Below are positions 19,321 to 30,221 of a stretch of 64,000 bases of DNA, one piece after another. Both the position numbers and the translations under genes were made by a program. The notes beneath the pieces are model-generated. The model searched no databases, was not told the origin of the DNA, and worked only from the letters and a program-made list of their open reading frames with translations. Position 1 is the stretch's first letter, and each line of letters begins with the position of its first letter. Origin of the DNA: Komagataeibacter melaceti (GTDB taxonomy: Bacteria > Pseudomonadota > Alphaproteobacteria > Acetobacterales > Acetobacteraceae); NCBI RefSeq assembly GCF_003403295.1, contig NZ_QUWV01000041.1:52727-116726 (forward strand), in the 5' to 3' direction.

Positions 19321-19794
19321 ATGACGACCTTTCGCCTCAATGGACGCGACGTAACCGTTGACGTACCGGCTGATACCCCCCTGCTGTGGGTCATTCGCGA
19401 TGAAGTGGGACTGACCGGAACGAAGTTCGGCTGTGGCATCGGCATGTGCGGTGCCTGCACCGTGCATATCGGTGGCCGGGCCACGCGCTCGTGTGTCACA
19501 CCCGTCAGCGCCGCCGAGGGTGCCGACATCACCACCATCGAAGGGATCGACCCGGAGGGCAACCACCCGGTCCAGCAGGCATGGCGTGATCTGCAGGTGC
19601 CGCAGTGCGGTTACTGCCAGTCCGGCCAGATCATGCAGGCCATCAGCCTGCTGAAGGATTACCCCTCTCCCACGGATGAGGAAATTGATGCCGTCATGGC
19701 GGGCAGCCTGTGCCGTTGCATGACCTATGTCCGCATTCGGGAGGCCATCAAGAAGGCCGCTGCCAACGCACGCGGAGATGCATCAAATGGGTAG
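19321..19794 (+). CDS. aldF: aldehyde dehydrogenase 2Fe-2S small subunit
   Basis: 157-residue electron-transfer subunit of the xanthine oxidase family type. The plant-ferredoxin-like domain carries CGIGMCGAC with a later Cys for the first 2Fe-2S cluster. The helical domain carries CGYCQSGQ and CRC for the second. It passes electrons from the Mo centre to the cytochrome subunit. GGAG lies eight bases before the ATG at 19321. Its last 8 bases overlap the start of aldH, pointing to coupled translation. There is no signal peptide, so export by hitchhiking with the Tat-signalled AldH is likely, as in related enzymes. Confidence 0.92.
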   Translation: MTTFRLNGRDVTVDVPADTPLLWVIRDEVGLTGTKFGCGIGMCGACTVHIGGRATRSCVTPVSAAEGADITTIEGIDPEGNHPVQQAWRDLQVPQCGYCQSGQIMQAISLLKDYPSPTDEEIDAVMAGSLCRCMTYVRIREAIKKAAANARGDASNG

Positions 19795-22108
19795 ATTGAA
19801 CCGCTTCCGACTGGGTAAGGACGGACGCCGCGAGCAGGCCAGCCTGTCCCGTCGTGGTTTCCTTGTCACCTCGCTGGGCGCGGGGGTCATGTTCGGCTTC
19901 GCGCGTCCGGCTTCCGCCAACCAGATTTTCCCGATCGAGGCCGCGCTGCCCGGAGATGGCGCGTTCGAGCCGACCATCTGGTGCGGCATCGCCCCGGATG
20001 GGGAGATCACGGTCAACATCATCCGCGCGGAAATGGGCCAGCATATCGGCACCGCCCTCGCCCGGATCATTGCTGACGAGATGGAAGCCGACTGGAGCAA
20101 GGTCCGCATCAACTATGTCGATACCGACCCCAAATGGGGCCTGATGGTCACCGGCGGAAGCTGGTCGGTATGGATGACGTGGGACATCTTCCGCCAGGCT
20201 GGCGCGGCGACGCGCACGGCACTGGTTGAGGAAGCGGCCCGCCTGCTGGGCACCACGCCCGACAGGTGCACGGTCAGCAACAGCATTGTCAGTGCTGGCA
20301 ACAAGCAGATCAGCTTTGGTGACATCGTGGCCAAGGGGCATCCGTCCCATACCTTCACGCCCGATGAAATGGCCAAGCTGCCGCTCAAGCCCGCAAGCGA
20401 GCGCAGGCTGATCGGCAATGCCGAACTCAAGGCGCTGGACATTCCGGCCAAGACCAACGGCACGGCCATCTATGGCATCGACGCCAAGGTGGAGGGCATG
20501 CTGTATGCCCGCCCCAAGATGCCGCCCACCCGCTACGGGTCAAAGGTCCGTTCGGTTGATGATACGGAAGCCCGCAAGATCAAGGGATATGTCCGTTACC
20601 TGCTGATCGAGGACCCGTCCGAGACGGTGCAGGGCTGGGTCGTGGTGCTGGCCAGCAGCTACAGCGCCGCCATCCGCGCGGCGGATGCGCTGAAAGTGGA
20701 CTGGACCCCCGGCGAGACCGCGCATGTGTCCGAACGCGACATTCAGGACCGTGGCCGCGCGCTGATCAACAACCGCGAAGGCGGCGTCTATATCTTCAAT
20801 GATGATGGCGTGGATCAGGCGTTCTCCAGCGCGCATACGGTCATGGACCAGGAATATACCTGTGCGTCCGTGCTGCATTACCAGCTTGAGCCGACCAATG
20901 CCCTCGCCTTTGAAAAGGATGGTGTTTACGAAATCCATGCCGGCAATCAGTGGCAGAGCCTGATCCTGCCCACGCTGGCCAAGGCGCTGGATGTGCCGGA
21001 ATCCAAGGTCATCCTGCGCAGCTACCTGCTGGGTGGTGGTTTTGGCCGCCGCCTGAACGGGGACTACATGATCCCTGCCGCCCTTGCGTCCAAGGCGCTG
21101 GGGGGCAAGCCGGTCAAGCTGATCCTGACCCGTTCGGATGACATGCAGTTCGATTCCTTCCGCTCCCCGTCGGTCCAGCGTGTCCGCATGGCGTTTGACG
21201 GCAGCGACCGGATCACCGCCATGGATTATCAGGCGGCTGCCGGGTGGCCGACTGGCGTGATGGCCGCGGCCTTCATGGAAAAGGGCGTGGATGACAAGCC
21301 CTATGACCAGTTCGCCATCGCGGGTGGTGACCATTGGTACGAGGTCGGTTCCTTCCGCGTGCGCGCGCTGCGCAACGATCTGGCGGAAAAGACCTTCCGT
21401 CCCGGCTGGCTGCGCTCGGTCAGTCCCGGCTGGACCAGCTGGGGTGTGGAATGCTTCCTTGATGAAGTTGCCCATCGCCAGAAGAAGGACCCGGCCCAGT
21501 TCCGTCTGGAACTGCTGACGGCACAGGGCCGTAACAAGGGGCAGGCCCCGGATTCCGTGGGCGGTGCGCTGCGTCAGGCTGCTGTCGTGCGTCGGCTCAT
21601 GGAAAAGGTGAACTGGGGCAAGGCCACCCTGCCCAAGGACACCGCGCTGGGGCTGGCCACTACGGCGGGTCAGGAACGCGGCATGCCGACATGGATCGCC
21701 TGCTGTGCGCAGGTCCATGTTGACCGCAAGACCGGCGTGGTACGGTGCGAGAAGCTGACCATTGTGGTCGATGCCGGGACAGTTGTGGACCCCGACGGGG
21801 CGAAGGCCCAGACGGAGGGCGCGGCGCTGTGGGGGCTGAGCATGGTTCTGTTTGAAAATACGGAAATCGTGAACGGCCTGCCGGTTGATCGCAACCTGAA
21901 CACCTACACGCCGCTGCGCATTGCCGACACGCCGGAAATGGACATCGAGTTCCTGCCCAGCACCGAAAAGCCGATGGGCCTTGGTGAGCCGGGAACGACG
22001 GTGGTTGGCCCCGCGATTGGCAACGCCATCTTCAACGCGGTGGGCGTGCGCCTGCGGCACATGCCGGTGCGCCCGGCGGATGTGCTGCGCGCGCTCCAGA
22101 ACAGCTAG
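19787..22108 (+). CDS. aldH: aldehyde dehydrogenase molybdopterin large subunit
   Basis: Catalytic subunit of the membrane-bound aldehyde dehydrogenase that oxidises acetaldehyde and other aldehydes to acids in the periplasm. I set the start at ATG 19787 (773 residues) because GGAG sits nine bases upstream and the protein then opens MGRLNRFRLG, as I recall for the Komagataeibacter polyoxogenes enzyme. A Tat signal follows (SRRGFLVTS at 21-29, probable cleavage after ASA near 44). Mo-cofactor domains include GGGFGRRLNGD and GLGEPGTT near the C-terminus. It is the last gene of the operon, followed by a strong terminator. The enzyme was once annotated as PQQ-dependent, but the sequence is clearly a molybdopterin type. 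Confidence 0.93.
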   Translation: MGRLNRFRLGKDGRREQASLSRRGFLVTSLGAGVMFGFARPASANQIFPIEAALPGDGAFEPTIWCGIAPDGEITVNIIRAEMGQHIGTALARIIADEMEADWSKVRINYVDTDPKWGLMVTGGSWSVWMTWDIFRQAGAATRTALVEEAARLLGTTPDRCTVSNSIVSAGNKQISFGDIVAKGHPSHTFTPDEMAKLPLKPASERRLIGNAELKALDIPAKTNGTAIYGIDAKVEGMLYARPKMPPTRYGSKVRSVDDTEARKIKGYVRYLLIEDPSETVQGWVVVLASSYSAAIRAADALKVDWTPGETAHVSERDIQDRGRALINNREGGVYIFNDDGVDQAFSSAHTVMDQEYTCASVLHYQLEPTNALAFEKDGVYEIHAGNQWQSLILPTLAKALDVPESKVILRSYLLGGGFGRRLNGDYMIPAALASKALGGKPVKLILTRSDDMQFDSFRSPSVQRVRMAFDGSDRITAMDYQAAAGWPTGVMAAAFMEKGVDDKPYDQFAIAGGDHWYEVGSFRVRALRNDLAEKTFRPGWLRSVSPGWTSWGVECFLDEVAHRQKKDPAQFRLELLTAQGRNKGQAPDSVGGALRQAAVVRRLMEKVNWGKATLPKDTALGLATTAGQERGMPTWIACCAQVHVDRKTGVVRCEKLTIVVDAGTVVDPDGAKAQTEGAALWGLSMVLFENTEIVNGLPVDRNLNTYTPLRIADTPEMDIEFLPSTEKPMGLGEPGTTVVGPAIGNAIFNAVGVRLRHMPVRPADVLRALQNS

Positions 22109-22126
22109 GCACACCTGAGCTGAACG

Positions 22127-22162
22127 AAAAAAACCCGGCATGCCAGTCATGCCGGGTTTTTT
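22127..22162. terminator. bidirectional terminator between aldH and DUF3429 gene
   Basis: CCCGGCATG at 22134-22142 pairs with CATGCCGGG at 22148-22156 around a CCAGT loop, flanked by seven A upstream and six T downstream, so it reads as an intrinsic terminator on both strands of this convergent pair. Confidence 0.9.
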
Positions 22163-22182
22163 ATTGCGTGGGATATGGCGGG

Positions 22183-24089
<1,907 letters not shown>

Positions 24090-24160
24090 TGCAACCCCGG
24101 CCGGGCGGGCTGGTCCCGTCCGGCCGGGATGATGGCGGTGCGAGACAGGGACAGGATGAT

Positions 24161-24490
24161 ATGCGATTTGGCAGGTTTGTAAGGCATGTGGTGCGGGCGA
24201 CTTTGCCCCCTGCCCTGTTTATCGGGCTTACGGCCTATTTTGGCTGGAACGTCATGCGCGGTGAGCATGGGCTGCACAGCTACGCCGCCCAGCTACACCT
24301 GATGGACGAAGCCCGCTCCGCGCAGAAGGACGCGCAGGCGGAGCAGGATGTATGGCTGCGCCGCGTGCGGGGCCTGAAGGAAGGCGCGCTGGATCTCGAC
24401 CTGCTGGATGAACGCGCGCGCACCATGCAGAACCTTGCGCGGCAGGACGAGATTGTCGTGCCCTATGCCGAGCATGACCATCTTTACTGA
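24161..24490 (+). CDS. ftsB: septum formation initiator, FtsB/DivIC family
   Basis: 109-residue single-pass membrane protein of the divisome, expected to pair with FtsL and FtsQ and help activate septal peptidoglycan synthesis. A hydrophobic segment at about residues 17-35 is followed by a helical, charged stretch with heptad-like spacing (MDEARSAQKDAQAEQDVWLRRVRGL), then the family's conserved LDERAR region. The start at ATG 24161, after an AGGATGAT sequence, gives the normal short cytoplasmic tail; upstream in-frame codons overlap enolase. It lies 71 bases downstream of eno and ends before a two-way terminator. Confidence 0.82.
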   Translation: MRFGRFVRHVVRATLPPALFIGLTAYFGWNVMRGEHGLHSYAAQLHLMDEARSAQKDAQAEQDVWLRRVRGLKEGALDLDLLDERARTMQNLARQDEIVVPYAEHDHLY

Positions 24491-24514
24491 TCCTGTCCCG
24501 CGCCCGTGCGCACA

Positions 24515-24555
24515 TACGAAAAAACCCCGGTCGTTTCCGCCGGGGTTTTTTCGTA
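24515..24555. terminator. bidirectional terminator between ftsB and rpmG
   Basis: A 16-base perfect stem: 24515-24530 (ending in six A then CCCCGG) pairs with 24540-24555 (CCGGGG followed by six T), with a 9-base loop. It has A/T tails on both sides and separates convergent genes. Confidence 0.92.
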
Positions 24556-24572
24556 TCCGCCAGGGCGGAAAA

Positions 24573-24740
24573 TTATTTGATCTTCGCTTCGCGGAAGGTC
24601 ACGTGCTTGCGCGCGACGGGATCGTACTTGCGCATTTCCATCTTGCCGGTCTGGGCACGGGCGTTCTTCTTGGTGACATAGAAGTAGCCGGTATCCGCCG
24701 TGGAAACGAGCTTGATCTGAATGGTGTTGGTCTTGGCCAT
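24573..24740 (-). CDS. rpmG: 50S ribosomal protein L33
   Basis: 55-residue basic protein of the large ribosomal subunit. It starts [20 protein letters not shown] and ends in the typical [11 protein letters not shown]. The ATG at 24740 is preceded by GAGGA seven bases upstream; the open frame to 24776 has no ribosome binding site. It lacks zinc-binding cysteines, so it is the zinc-free paralogue type. It is divergent from moeA. Confidence 0.97.
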   Translation of the reverse strand: MAKTNTIQIKLVSTADTGYFYVTKKNARAQTGKMEMRKYDPVARKHVTFREAKIK

Positions 24741-24898
24741 GATATCCTCAGCACTGCTCCGCCGCTGCTGGAACATTCAGGTGCGGCAGTGGTTCAAGTT
24801 GGCGGAAAATGCGCATACACAAGGCCTAGGTCAAGCACCCAGTTCCATTTTTCTGCTTAAATTCGTCCAGAACGGGTAAAAAAGGAGTGCATTGCACG

Positions 24899-26107
24899 AT
24901 GTTGAGTGTCTCGGAAGCGCGTGAGCGGATACTCGAAGGGGTCTCCCCCCTCCCTGCGGAGGTCGTGGCCCTGACCGATGCCTGCGGCCGTGTCACCACC
25001 GTGCCGGTCGTTGCACGGTTGTCCAATCCGCCAGCCGATGTCTCGTCCATGGATGGCTATGCCGTGCGCGCGGCCGACCTTTCGGCGGATGGGGTTACGC
25101 TGACCTGCATTGCCGAATCCCCTGCGGGGCACCCTGCCGATGTTACGGTCGGCCCGGGCCAGTGCGCGCGCATATTTACCGGCAGCGTCATGCCTGCCGG
25201 TGCCGATGCCGTGCTGATACAGGAAAACGCGCAGGCACAGGGCACGCGCATAACCACAGGCCATGTGCTGGCGGCGGGAACCTATGTGCGCCGCATGGGG
25301 CAGGACTTCATGGCGGGGAAAGAGGTCATTCCCGCAGGCCACAGGCTGAGCGCGCGTGATATCGGCCTTGCGGCGGCTGCCAACCATGCGTGGTTGCAGG
25401 TGGCGCGTCGCCCCCGCGTGGCCATTGCGGCGACGGGTGATGAACTGCTCCTGCCCGGCAGCGCGGTCGGGCCGGGACAGATCGCCAATTCCAGCACGCC
25501 CATGCTGGCGGCCCTGCTGCGCACGGCCGGGGCCGAGCCGGTGGTGCTGCCCGTGCTGCGTGACAGCATGGCCGACCTTGCCACGCTGGAGCGGATGGTG
25601 GACGGCGTGGACATGCTCATCACCACCGGCGGCGCGAGCGTGGGCAGCCATGACCTTGTGCGGCGGGGTCTGGAACAGGTCGGGCTGAAGACCGATTTCT
25701 GGAAAATCGCCATCCGTCCGGGTCGTCCGCTCATGTTCGGCCATCTGGGCCGCCTGCCGTTTATCGGCCTGCCCGGCAACCCGGTCGCGGCCTTTGTCTG
25801 CACGCTGGTGTTCATTCTTCCGGCCCTGCGGCGGATGGCGGGGCTTGCCACGCCTGTCGAACCGCCTGTTCAGGCCATACTGGGCACGGACCTGCGTGCG
25901 AATGACGCGCGCATGGACTTCCTGCGCGCCAGCCTGGACCATGATGCGCAGGGGCGTCTGGTGGCGACCCCGTTCGCGGTGCAGGATTCGGCCATGCTGC
26001 ATGTGCTGGCCCAGAGCCAGGCGCTGGTGATGCGCGCGCCCCACGCGCCAGCGGCCCGCGCGGGGGATGCATGTGACATCATCCGGCTGGACCAGACTGG
26101 CGCATAG
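24899..26107 (+). CDS. moeA: molybdopterin molybdenumtransferase MoeA
   Basis: Cytosolic enzyme that inserts molybdate into adenylylated molybdopterin to finish Mo-cofactor. 402 residues from ATG 24899; AAAGGAG lies 11 bases before it, while the earlier in-frame GTG at 24887 overlaps that Shine-Dalgarno. It contains SSMDGYAV, FTGSVMPAGADAV, the TGDEL motif, TTGGASVG and GLPGNPVAAF. Cofactor from this pathway is needed by the aldehyde dehydrogenase at 18-22 kb. It is followed by lexA, a neighbour pair seen in other alphaproteobacteria. Confidence 0.96.
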   Translation: MLSVSEARERILEGVSPLPAEVVALTDACGRVTTVPVVARLSNPPADVSSMDGYAVRAADLSADGVTLTCIAESPAGHPADVTVGPGQCARIFTGSVMPAGADAVLIQENAQAQGTRITTGHVLAAGTYVRRMGQDFMAGKEVIPAGHRLSARDIGLAAAANHAWLQVARRPRVAIAATGDELLLPGSAVGPGQIANSSTPMLAALLRTAGAEPVVLPVLRDSMADLATLERMVDGVDMLITTGGASVGSHDLVRRGLEQVGLKTDFWKIAIRPGRPLMFGHLGRLPFIGLPGNPVAAFVCTLVFILPALRRMAGLATPVEPPVQAILGTDLRANDARMDFLRASLDHDAQGRLVATPFAVQDSAMLHVLAQSQALVMRAPHAPAARAGDACDIIRLDQTGA

Positions 26108-26120
26108 GCGCTAATGCCGG

Positions 26121-26150
26121 TTGACGTGGCGTATGGAACCAATATAGAAC
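26121..26150 (+). promoter_or_regulatory. lexA promoter with SOS box
   Basis: A direct repeat GAAC-N7-GAAC (26136-26139 and 26147-26150) is the reverse complement of the alphaproteobacterial SOS box GTTC-N7-GTTC. It overlaps the -10 TATAGA (26143-26148), 16 bases after the -35 TTGACG (26121-26126). LexA bound here would block its own promoter. Confidence 0.85.
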
Positions 26151-26224
26151 ATGCGCATAGGTTTTTGATTTGTTCCAGCGCATTTCAGGGTCTGGAAACC
26201 GCCCACGGCAAAAGGACATGTGGC

Positions 26225-26902
26225 ATGCTTACAAAAAAACAGCATGAGCTTTTGCTGTTTATCGACGGGCATCTGCGCAGGACGGGATTTTCCCCCTCCT
26301 TCGATGAGATGAAGGACGCGCTGGGCCTGCGCTCGAAGTCGGGTATCCACCGGCTCATCTCCGCGCTGGAGGAACGTGGTTTCCTCCACCGCAGGCACCA
26401 CCGCGCCCGTGCGCTGGAAATCCTGCGCCTGCCCGATATCGAGCCACCGCCCCAGCGCCGCCCCGCCGATTCGCCGCAGACACCTGCCGAGACCCCATCC
26501 GCCGCGATACTGGCCAGCATGGTCGAACTGCCCTTCGTGGGCCGTATCGCCGCCGGTGCGCCGATCGAGGCGATCAATACCACCACGGCCCATATCACCG
26601 TCCCGGCGGATATGCTGGGCAAGGCTGGCAGCCATTACGCGCTGGAGGTCAGCGGGGATTCGATGGAGGAAGCTGGGATACTGGATGGTGATACGGTCAT
26701 CATCCGTGACCAGAAACAGGCTGCGAATGGCCAGATCGTGGTTGCCCTGATCGACGGGCAGGAGGTCACGCTCAAGCGCCTGCGCCATGATGGCGATGAC
26801 ATTGCGCTGATCCCGGCCAACAGCCGCTATGAGACGCGCGTCCTGCCCGCACGCCGGGTCAGCATACAGGGCACGCTGGCCGGGCTGCTCCGGCGTTACT
26901 GA
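26225..26902 (+). CDS. lexA: SOS repressor LexA
   Basis: Transcriptional repressor of the DNA-damage response; RecA filaments on single-stranded DNA trigger its self-cleavage. 225 residues from ATG 26225, giving the canonical [10 protein letters not shown] start. The winged helix-turn-helix occupies residues 1-65. The cleavage bond is Ala110-Gly111 in GRIAAGAP, and the catalytic pair is Ser146 (SGDSMEEAG) and Lys184 (VTLKRL). The interdomain linker is proline-rich. An SOS box overlaps its promoter about 75 bases upstream, so it is autoregulated. It lies downstream of moeA but with its own promoter. Confidence 0.97.
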   Translation: MLTKKQHELLLFIDGHLRRTGFSPSFDEMKDALGLRSKSGIHRLISALEERGFLHRRHHRARALEILRLPDIEPPPQRRPADSPQTPAETPSAAILASMVELPFVGRIAAGAPIEAINTTTAHITVPADMLGKAGSHYALEVSGDSMEEAGILDGDTVIIRDQKQAANGQIVVALIDGQEVTLKRLRHDGDDIALIPANSRYETRVLPARRVSIQGTLAGLLRRY

Positions 26903-26904
26903 AC

Positions 26905-28311
26905 CTATGGCTGTGGTCCGCTAACATCGCTCCATGATGGCAGGCGGGCCGCCAGTGTGGCCACGGCGTCCGGCCCCATGGGGGTGACGGGCGGGAACTC
27001 GGCCAGGATACGCACCCGGCCATGGCGCTCGATGGCGGCGCGGCCGATGGGTTCGGGGGGACCGTTAAGGATGACCCCCCTCACATGCAGGCCCCGCGCC
27101 CGTAATGCCGCAAGGCTGAGCAGGGTGTGGTTGATGGTGCCAAGCTGGCTGCGGGCCACCAGCACCACAGGCAGTGCCAGACGGACCATCAGGTCAATCA
27201 TAAGATAATCCGGGGCAATGGGCACGAACACGCCCCCTGCCCCTTCAACCACCAGTGGGCCATGCGTGGCGTCATGGTGCGGCAGGGCCAGACTGTCCGG
27301 GTCGATCCGGGCATGGGCGTGGCGGGCCGCGTCCTCGGGCGAGAGGGACGCCCCGAAAGTGGCCGCCGGTGGATAGATGCGCAGGTTTTCACGACCGGCC
27401 AGATGGCGCAGCGTGCTGCTGTCGGACGGGGCATCGTCCGTGCCGCTCTGCAGCGGTTTCCAGTAAGCAGCATTCCATGCATGCACCAGTGCGGCGGCGC
27501 TGACGGTCTTGCCGACATCGGTGTCCGTGCCGGTTACAAACACGCCGGGCCACTGGTTGCTGCGGAACAGGCCATAGGCCACGTGATAGGAAACGACCAT
27601 TGGCCCCGCCTGCTCCGCTGCCGCCAGCACGCGGCGCAACTGCCCGGCCGAGGCCGGGAGCCGGTCGGTATGGTTTGCGCCTATGGTGCGCAATTCACGC
27701 AGGAAATGCAGTGGGGAGGCCGGGACATCCACAATCTCCGCCTCATGCCACAGGCCCGCACCACAGGCTGGCCATTCACCCTGAAGGGTGTCCAGCGTGG
27801 GGTAGTCAGGCATGGGGCACGGCACGCCTGCATGTGCATAGGCGGTGCGCCATTGCCGGAAGCTGTCGGCGCCAAGGGTTGCGAACGCCATCTGCCCGCC
27901 CGGCGCAAGCAGGGACGCCAGAAGGTGCAGGGTATGCGCGCGCTGGCCGAACCACTGCATGGCCAGGCTGGAGCAGATCAGGTCGAACGGTCCCGTCAGG
28001 TTCGGCGCTTCGGCGTCCATATGGTGCAGGGTAAGTCTGCTGTCATCGGGCATCCGGTGCGCAAGGCGTTCGAGCATGCGCGGCGCGATGTCGGTGGCGG
28101 TGATATGGGCGTTGGGGAACAGGCGGCGCAGCTCACGGGTCAGGAACCCGGTGCCGCAGCCTGTTTCCAGAATGCGCAGTGGGGCGTCAGGCGCATGGCA
28201 GGCTGCGATGCGGCGCGCCAGTTCGCTCGCGGCAATGCGCTGGACACGGGCGGCCTGCTCATAATCCTGTGCCGCGTCAAAACTGGCGGCAATGCGGTCC
28301 TTGCGCGTCAT
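26905..28311 (-). CDS. bioCD: fused malonyl-ACP methyltransferase and dethiobiotin synthetase (BioC-BioD)
   Basis: One 468-residue chain joining two biotin enzymes. Residues 1-250 are BioC, which methylates malonyl-ACP to start pimelate synthesis: MTRKDRIAASFDAAQDYE and SAM motif ETGCGTGFLTREL near 49-61. Residues 255-468 are BioD, which closes the ureido ring of dethiobiotin: Walker A GTDTDVGKT at 261-269, KPLQSG at 285-290 and VVEGAGG at 354-360. The frame is continuous with no stop between domains. The ATG overlaps the stop of the BioH-like gene by four bases (ATGA), fixing the start and showing operon structure. Each domain keeps its key motifs, so both are probably active. Confidence 0.93.
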   Translation of the reverse strand: MTRKDRIAASFDAAQDYEQAARVQRIAASELARRIAACHAPDAPLRILETGCGTGFLTRELRRLFPNAHITATDIAPRMLERLAHRMPDDSRLTLHHMDAEAPNLTGPFDLICSSLAMQWFGQRAHTLHLLASLLAPGGQMAFATLGADSFRQWRTAYAHAGVPCPMPDYPTLDTLQGEWPACGAGLWHEAEIVDVPASPLHFLRELRTIGANHTDRLPASAGQLRRVLAAAEQAGPMVVSYHVAYGLFRSNQWPGVFVTGTDTDVGKTVSAAALVHAWNAAYWKPLQSGTDDAPSDSSTLRHLAGRENLRIYPPAATFGASLSPEDAARHAHARIDPDSLALPHHDATHGPLVVEGAGGVFVPIAPDYLMIDLMVRLALPVVLVARSQLGTINHTLLSLAALRARGLHVRGVILNGPPEPIGRAAIERHGRVRILAEFPPVTPMGPDAVATLAARLPSWSDVSGPQP

Positions 28312-28967
28312 GGTGCGGTGATCCGTTGGTTCATGGTCCTGATGATATGTGCGCAGGCTTCGGGCTGGGTGAGTGGCAGCAGGTGCCCGCCTTCCATCCA
28401 CTCCGTCGGCGTTTTTTCACCTGCCGGAAAGCAGGCCTGTGTCAGCGCGGGGGGAGCGATGGCGTCCTGCGTCCCGGCAATGGCCTGTATGGGGCATTTC
28501 GCCGCGGTCAGGTCATGGGTGCAATCCATGTCCATGAGTGCGCGCAGGCCGGTTTCCAGTCGCGCACTGTCAATATGGGCCGGAAGTGGCGATTCAATGC
28601 CCGCACGCTGGCGGAAACTGTGCAACAGCCCCACAGGCTCACGCAGCAGGCCAAGGCGCATGCGCTCGATCACCCGGCGGGGAATTCCATCGGGAAAGCC
28701 CGGTGCGGCCCCGAACCGGCTGAACCCGTTGATCAGGACCAGCCCCCGGCACAGCGGGCCATGATGGCGCAGGAGCCATAACGCCCCAAGGGAGTGCCCG
28801 ACCCCGATATAGGGCTGGTCAGGCAGGGCCATGTCCGGCTGATCGCTGAAAAAGCCGAAATCGAGCGCCCGCGTGGGACATGACCCGAGGGCCGCGCGTG
28901 TGGCCTGCCAGAATGTGTGCTCAAAGGCCCATCCGTGCACGAAGGCAACGGGCAATGTGAGGGCCAT
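28308..28967 (-). CDS. alpha/beta hydrolase, probable pimeloyl-ACP methyl ester esterase (BioH-like)
   Basis: 219-residue alpha/beta hydrolase with the nucleophile elbow GVGHSLGA (Ser59), an early oxyanion motif VHGWAF, and a C-terminal histidine in GGHLLPL. Its position between bioF and bioCD, overlapping bioF by a few bases if a GTG start is used (28973 or 28979) or two bases after it if ATG 28967 is used, argues that it removes the methyl ester from pimeloyl-ACP, completing the BioC route. Several unrelated esterases fill this slot in different bacteria. This one is BioH-like in fold, but I cannot assign it to a named subtype. Confidence 0.82.
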   Translation of the reverse strand: MALTLPVAFVHGWAFEHTFWQATRAALGSCPTRALDFGFFSDQPDMALPDQPYIGVGHSLGALWLLRHHGPLCRGLVLINGFSRFGAAPGFPDGIPRRVIERMRLGLLREPVGLLHSFRQRAGIESPLPAHIDSARLETGLRALMDMDCTHDLTAAKCPIQAIAGTQDAIAPPALTQACFPAGEKTPTEWMEGGHLLPLTQPEACAHIIRTMNQRITAP

Positions 28968-28969
28968 GG

Positions 28970-30151
28970 TCACGAACACGCCCGCAGGGCGGCGGGAATG
29001 GTGCTGGCAAGCTGGTCGATCATGGCGTCGGTATGCGCGGCACTTAGTGCAAGGCGGATGCGGCTGGCGTTGGGCGGCACGGTCGGGGGGCGGATGGCTG
29101 TGGCGAGGATGCCGTGTTCTTCAAGATGTGCGGCAAAAGCCAGGGCGCGCGTGGCCTCACCCATCATGACCGGGATGATCTGGGTGGTCGAGGGACCGGG
29201 TGAAAGACCGCATGCGCGCAGCACGTCGCGTATATGCTCCGCATTGCGGGTCAGTCGCGCACGTTCGGCATCAAGTGCTGGCAGCAGTTCAAGGGCCGCG
29301 TCCATCGCGCCCAGCACGGCTGGCGGGGGCGCTGTGGTGAACACGAATCCCGAACAGGCGTTGACCAGCCAGTCACACAGCGCCTGCGACCCGGCAACGA
29401 ACGCCCCGAAACCACCCAGCGCCTTGCTGAACGTGCCCATGACAAGGTCAATGTCATGCCCCGCGCACAGGCCGCGCCCCTGTGGCCCCAATACGCCAGT
29501 GGCATGGGCTTCATCCACATAGGTAAAGGCACCATGCTGGCGGGCAATGGCGCTGAGCCTGCCGATGTCGGTGCGGTCGCCATCCATGCTGAACACGCTT
29601 TCCGTCACGATCACGCGCATGCCCGCATCGTCCGCGTGCCGCAAAAGCAGGTCGTCCAGATGGTCAAGGTCGTTATGGCGGAAACGGATCTGGCGCACAC
29701 CCGCCGCCATGCAGCCCTGGTGCAGGCTGGCGTGGTTCAGCCGGTCGGTAAAGACAAGGGGGGGCGCACCCTGTGCTGCGGCAAGCCTGAGCAGTGCCGC
29801 CAGAACTGACGCATTGGCCTGCCAGCCACTGGCCAGCAGCAGGGCGGCCTCGGCCCCCTTGAAGGTGGCCAGCCGTTTTTCCACGGCCATGTGCCGGGCA
29901 CTTGTGCCCGTTACAAGGCGGGACGCGCCCGCGCCGGTACCTGCCTCCTCCAGCCACTGGGCCGCGCGGGCGGCAAGGGCGGGATGGTGGGACAGGCCCA
30001 GATAGTCATTGGATGAGAAATTGACCAGTTCCCGCCCATCGCGCACAACAATGGCCGCCCCCATGGGGCGCACAGGGCGCAGCACGCGCCGGGTATGGCG
30101 CTGCGCCATCTCGTGCAGCGCGGTCTGGAAAATCGGATCGAAACGGGCCAT
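28970..30151 (-). CDS. bioF: 8-amino-7-oxononanoate synthase
   Basis: PLP enzyme condensing pimeloyl-ACP (or CoA) with L-alanine to make the first biotin ring precursor. 393 residues. It has FSSNDYLGLSHHP, VDEAHATGVLG, and the PLP lysine in GTFSKALGGFG. The start at ATG 30151 was chosen because AGGAG lies nine bases before it; the ATG at 30160 is only one base after AGGAG. It is the first gene of the minus-strand biotin operon and divergent from bioA with 70 bases between. Confidence 0.95.
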   Translation of the reverse strand: MARFDPIFQTALHEMAQRHTRRVLRPVRPMGAAIVVRDGRELVNFSSNDYLGLSHHPALAARAAQWLEEAGTGAGASRLVTGTSARHMAVEKRLATFKGAEAALLLASGWQANASVLAALLRLAAAQGAPPLVFTDRLNHASLHQGCMAAGVRQIRFRHNDLDHLDDLLLRHADDAGMRVIVTESVFSMDGDRTDIGRLSAIARQHGAFTYVDEAHATGVLGPQGRGLCAGHDIDLVMGTFSKALGGFGAFVAGSQALCDWLVNACSGFVFTTAPPPAVLGAMDAALELLPALDAERARLTRNAEHIRDVLRACGLSPGPSTTQIIPVMMGEATRALAFAAHLEEHGILATAIRPPTVPPNASRIRLALSAAHTDAMIDQLASTIPAALRACS

Positions 30152-30221
30152 GAAGCGCATTCTCCTGCCGGAGCATGCTGCCCCGGTCAATCCCGCCAAC
30201 GCAATATGACGGAGACAGCCC
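30152..30221. promoter_or_regulatory. bioF/bioA divergent control region
   Basis: Seventy bases separate the two biotin operons, so their promoters must overlap here or within the genes. I see no TTATNNATAA-type BioR box and no clear BirA operator. GGAGA at 30209-30216 is the bioA ribosome binding site. Confidence 0.4.
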
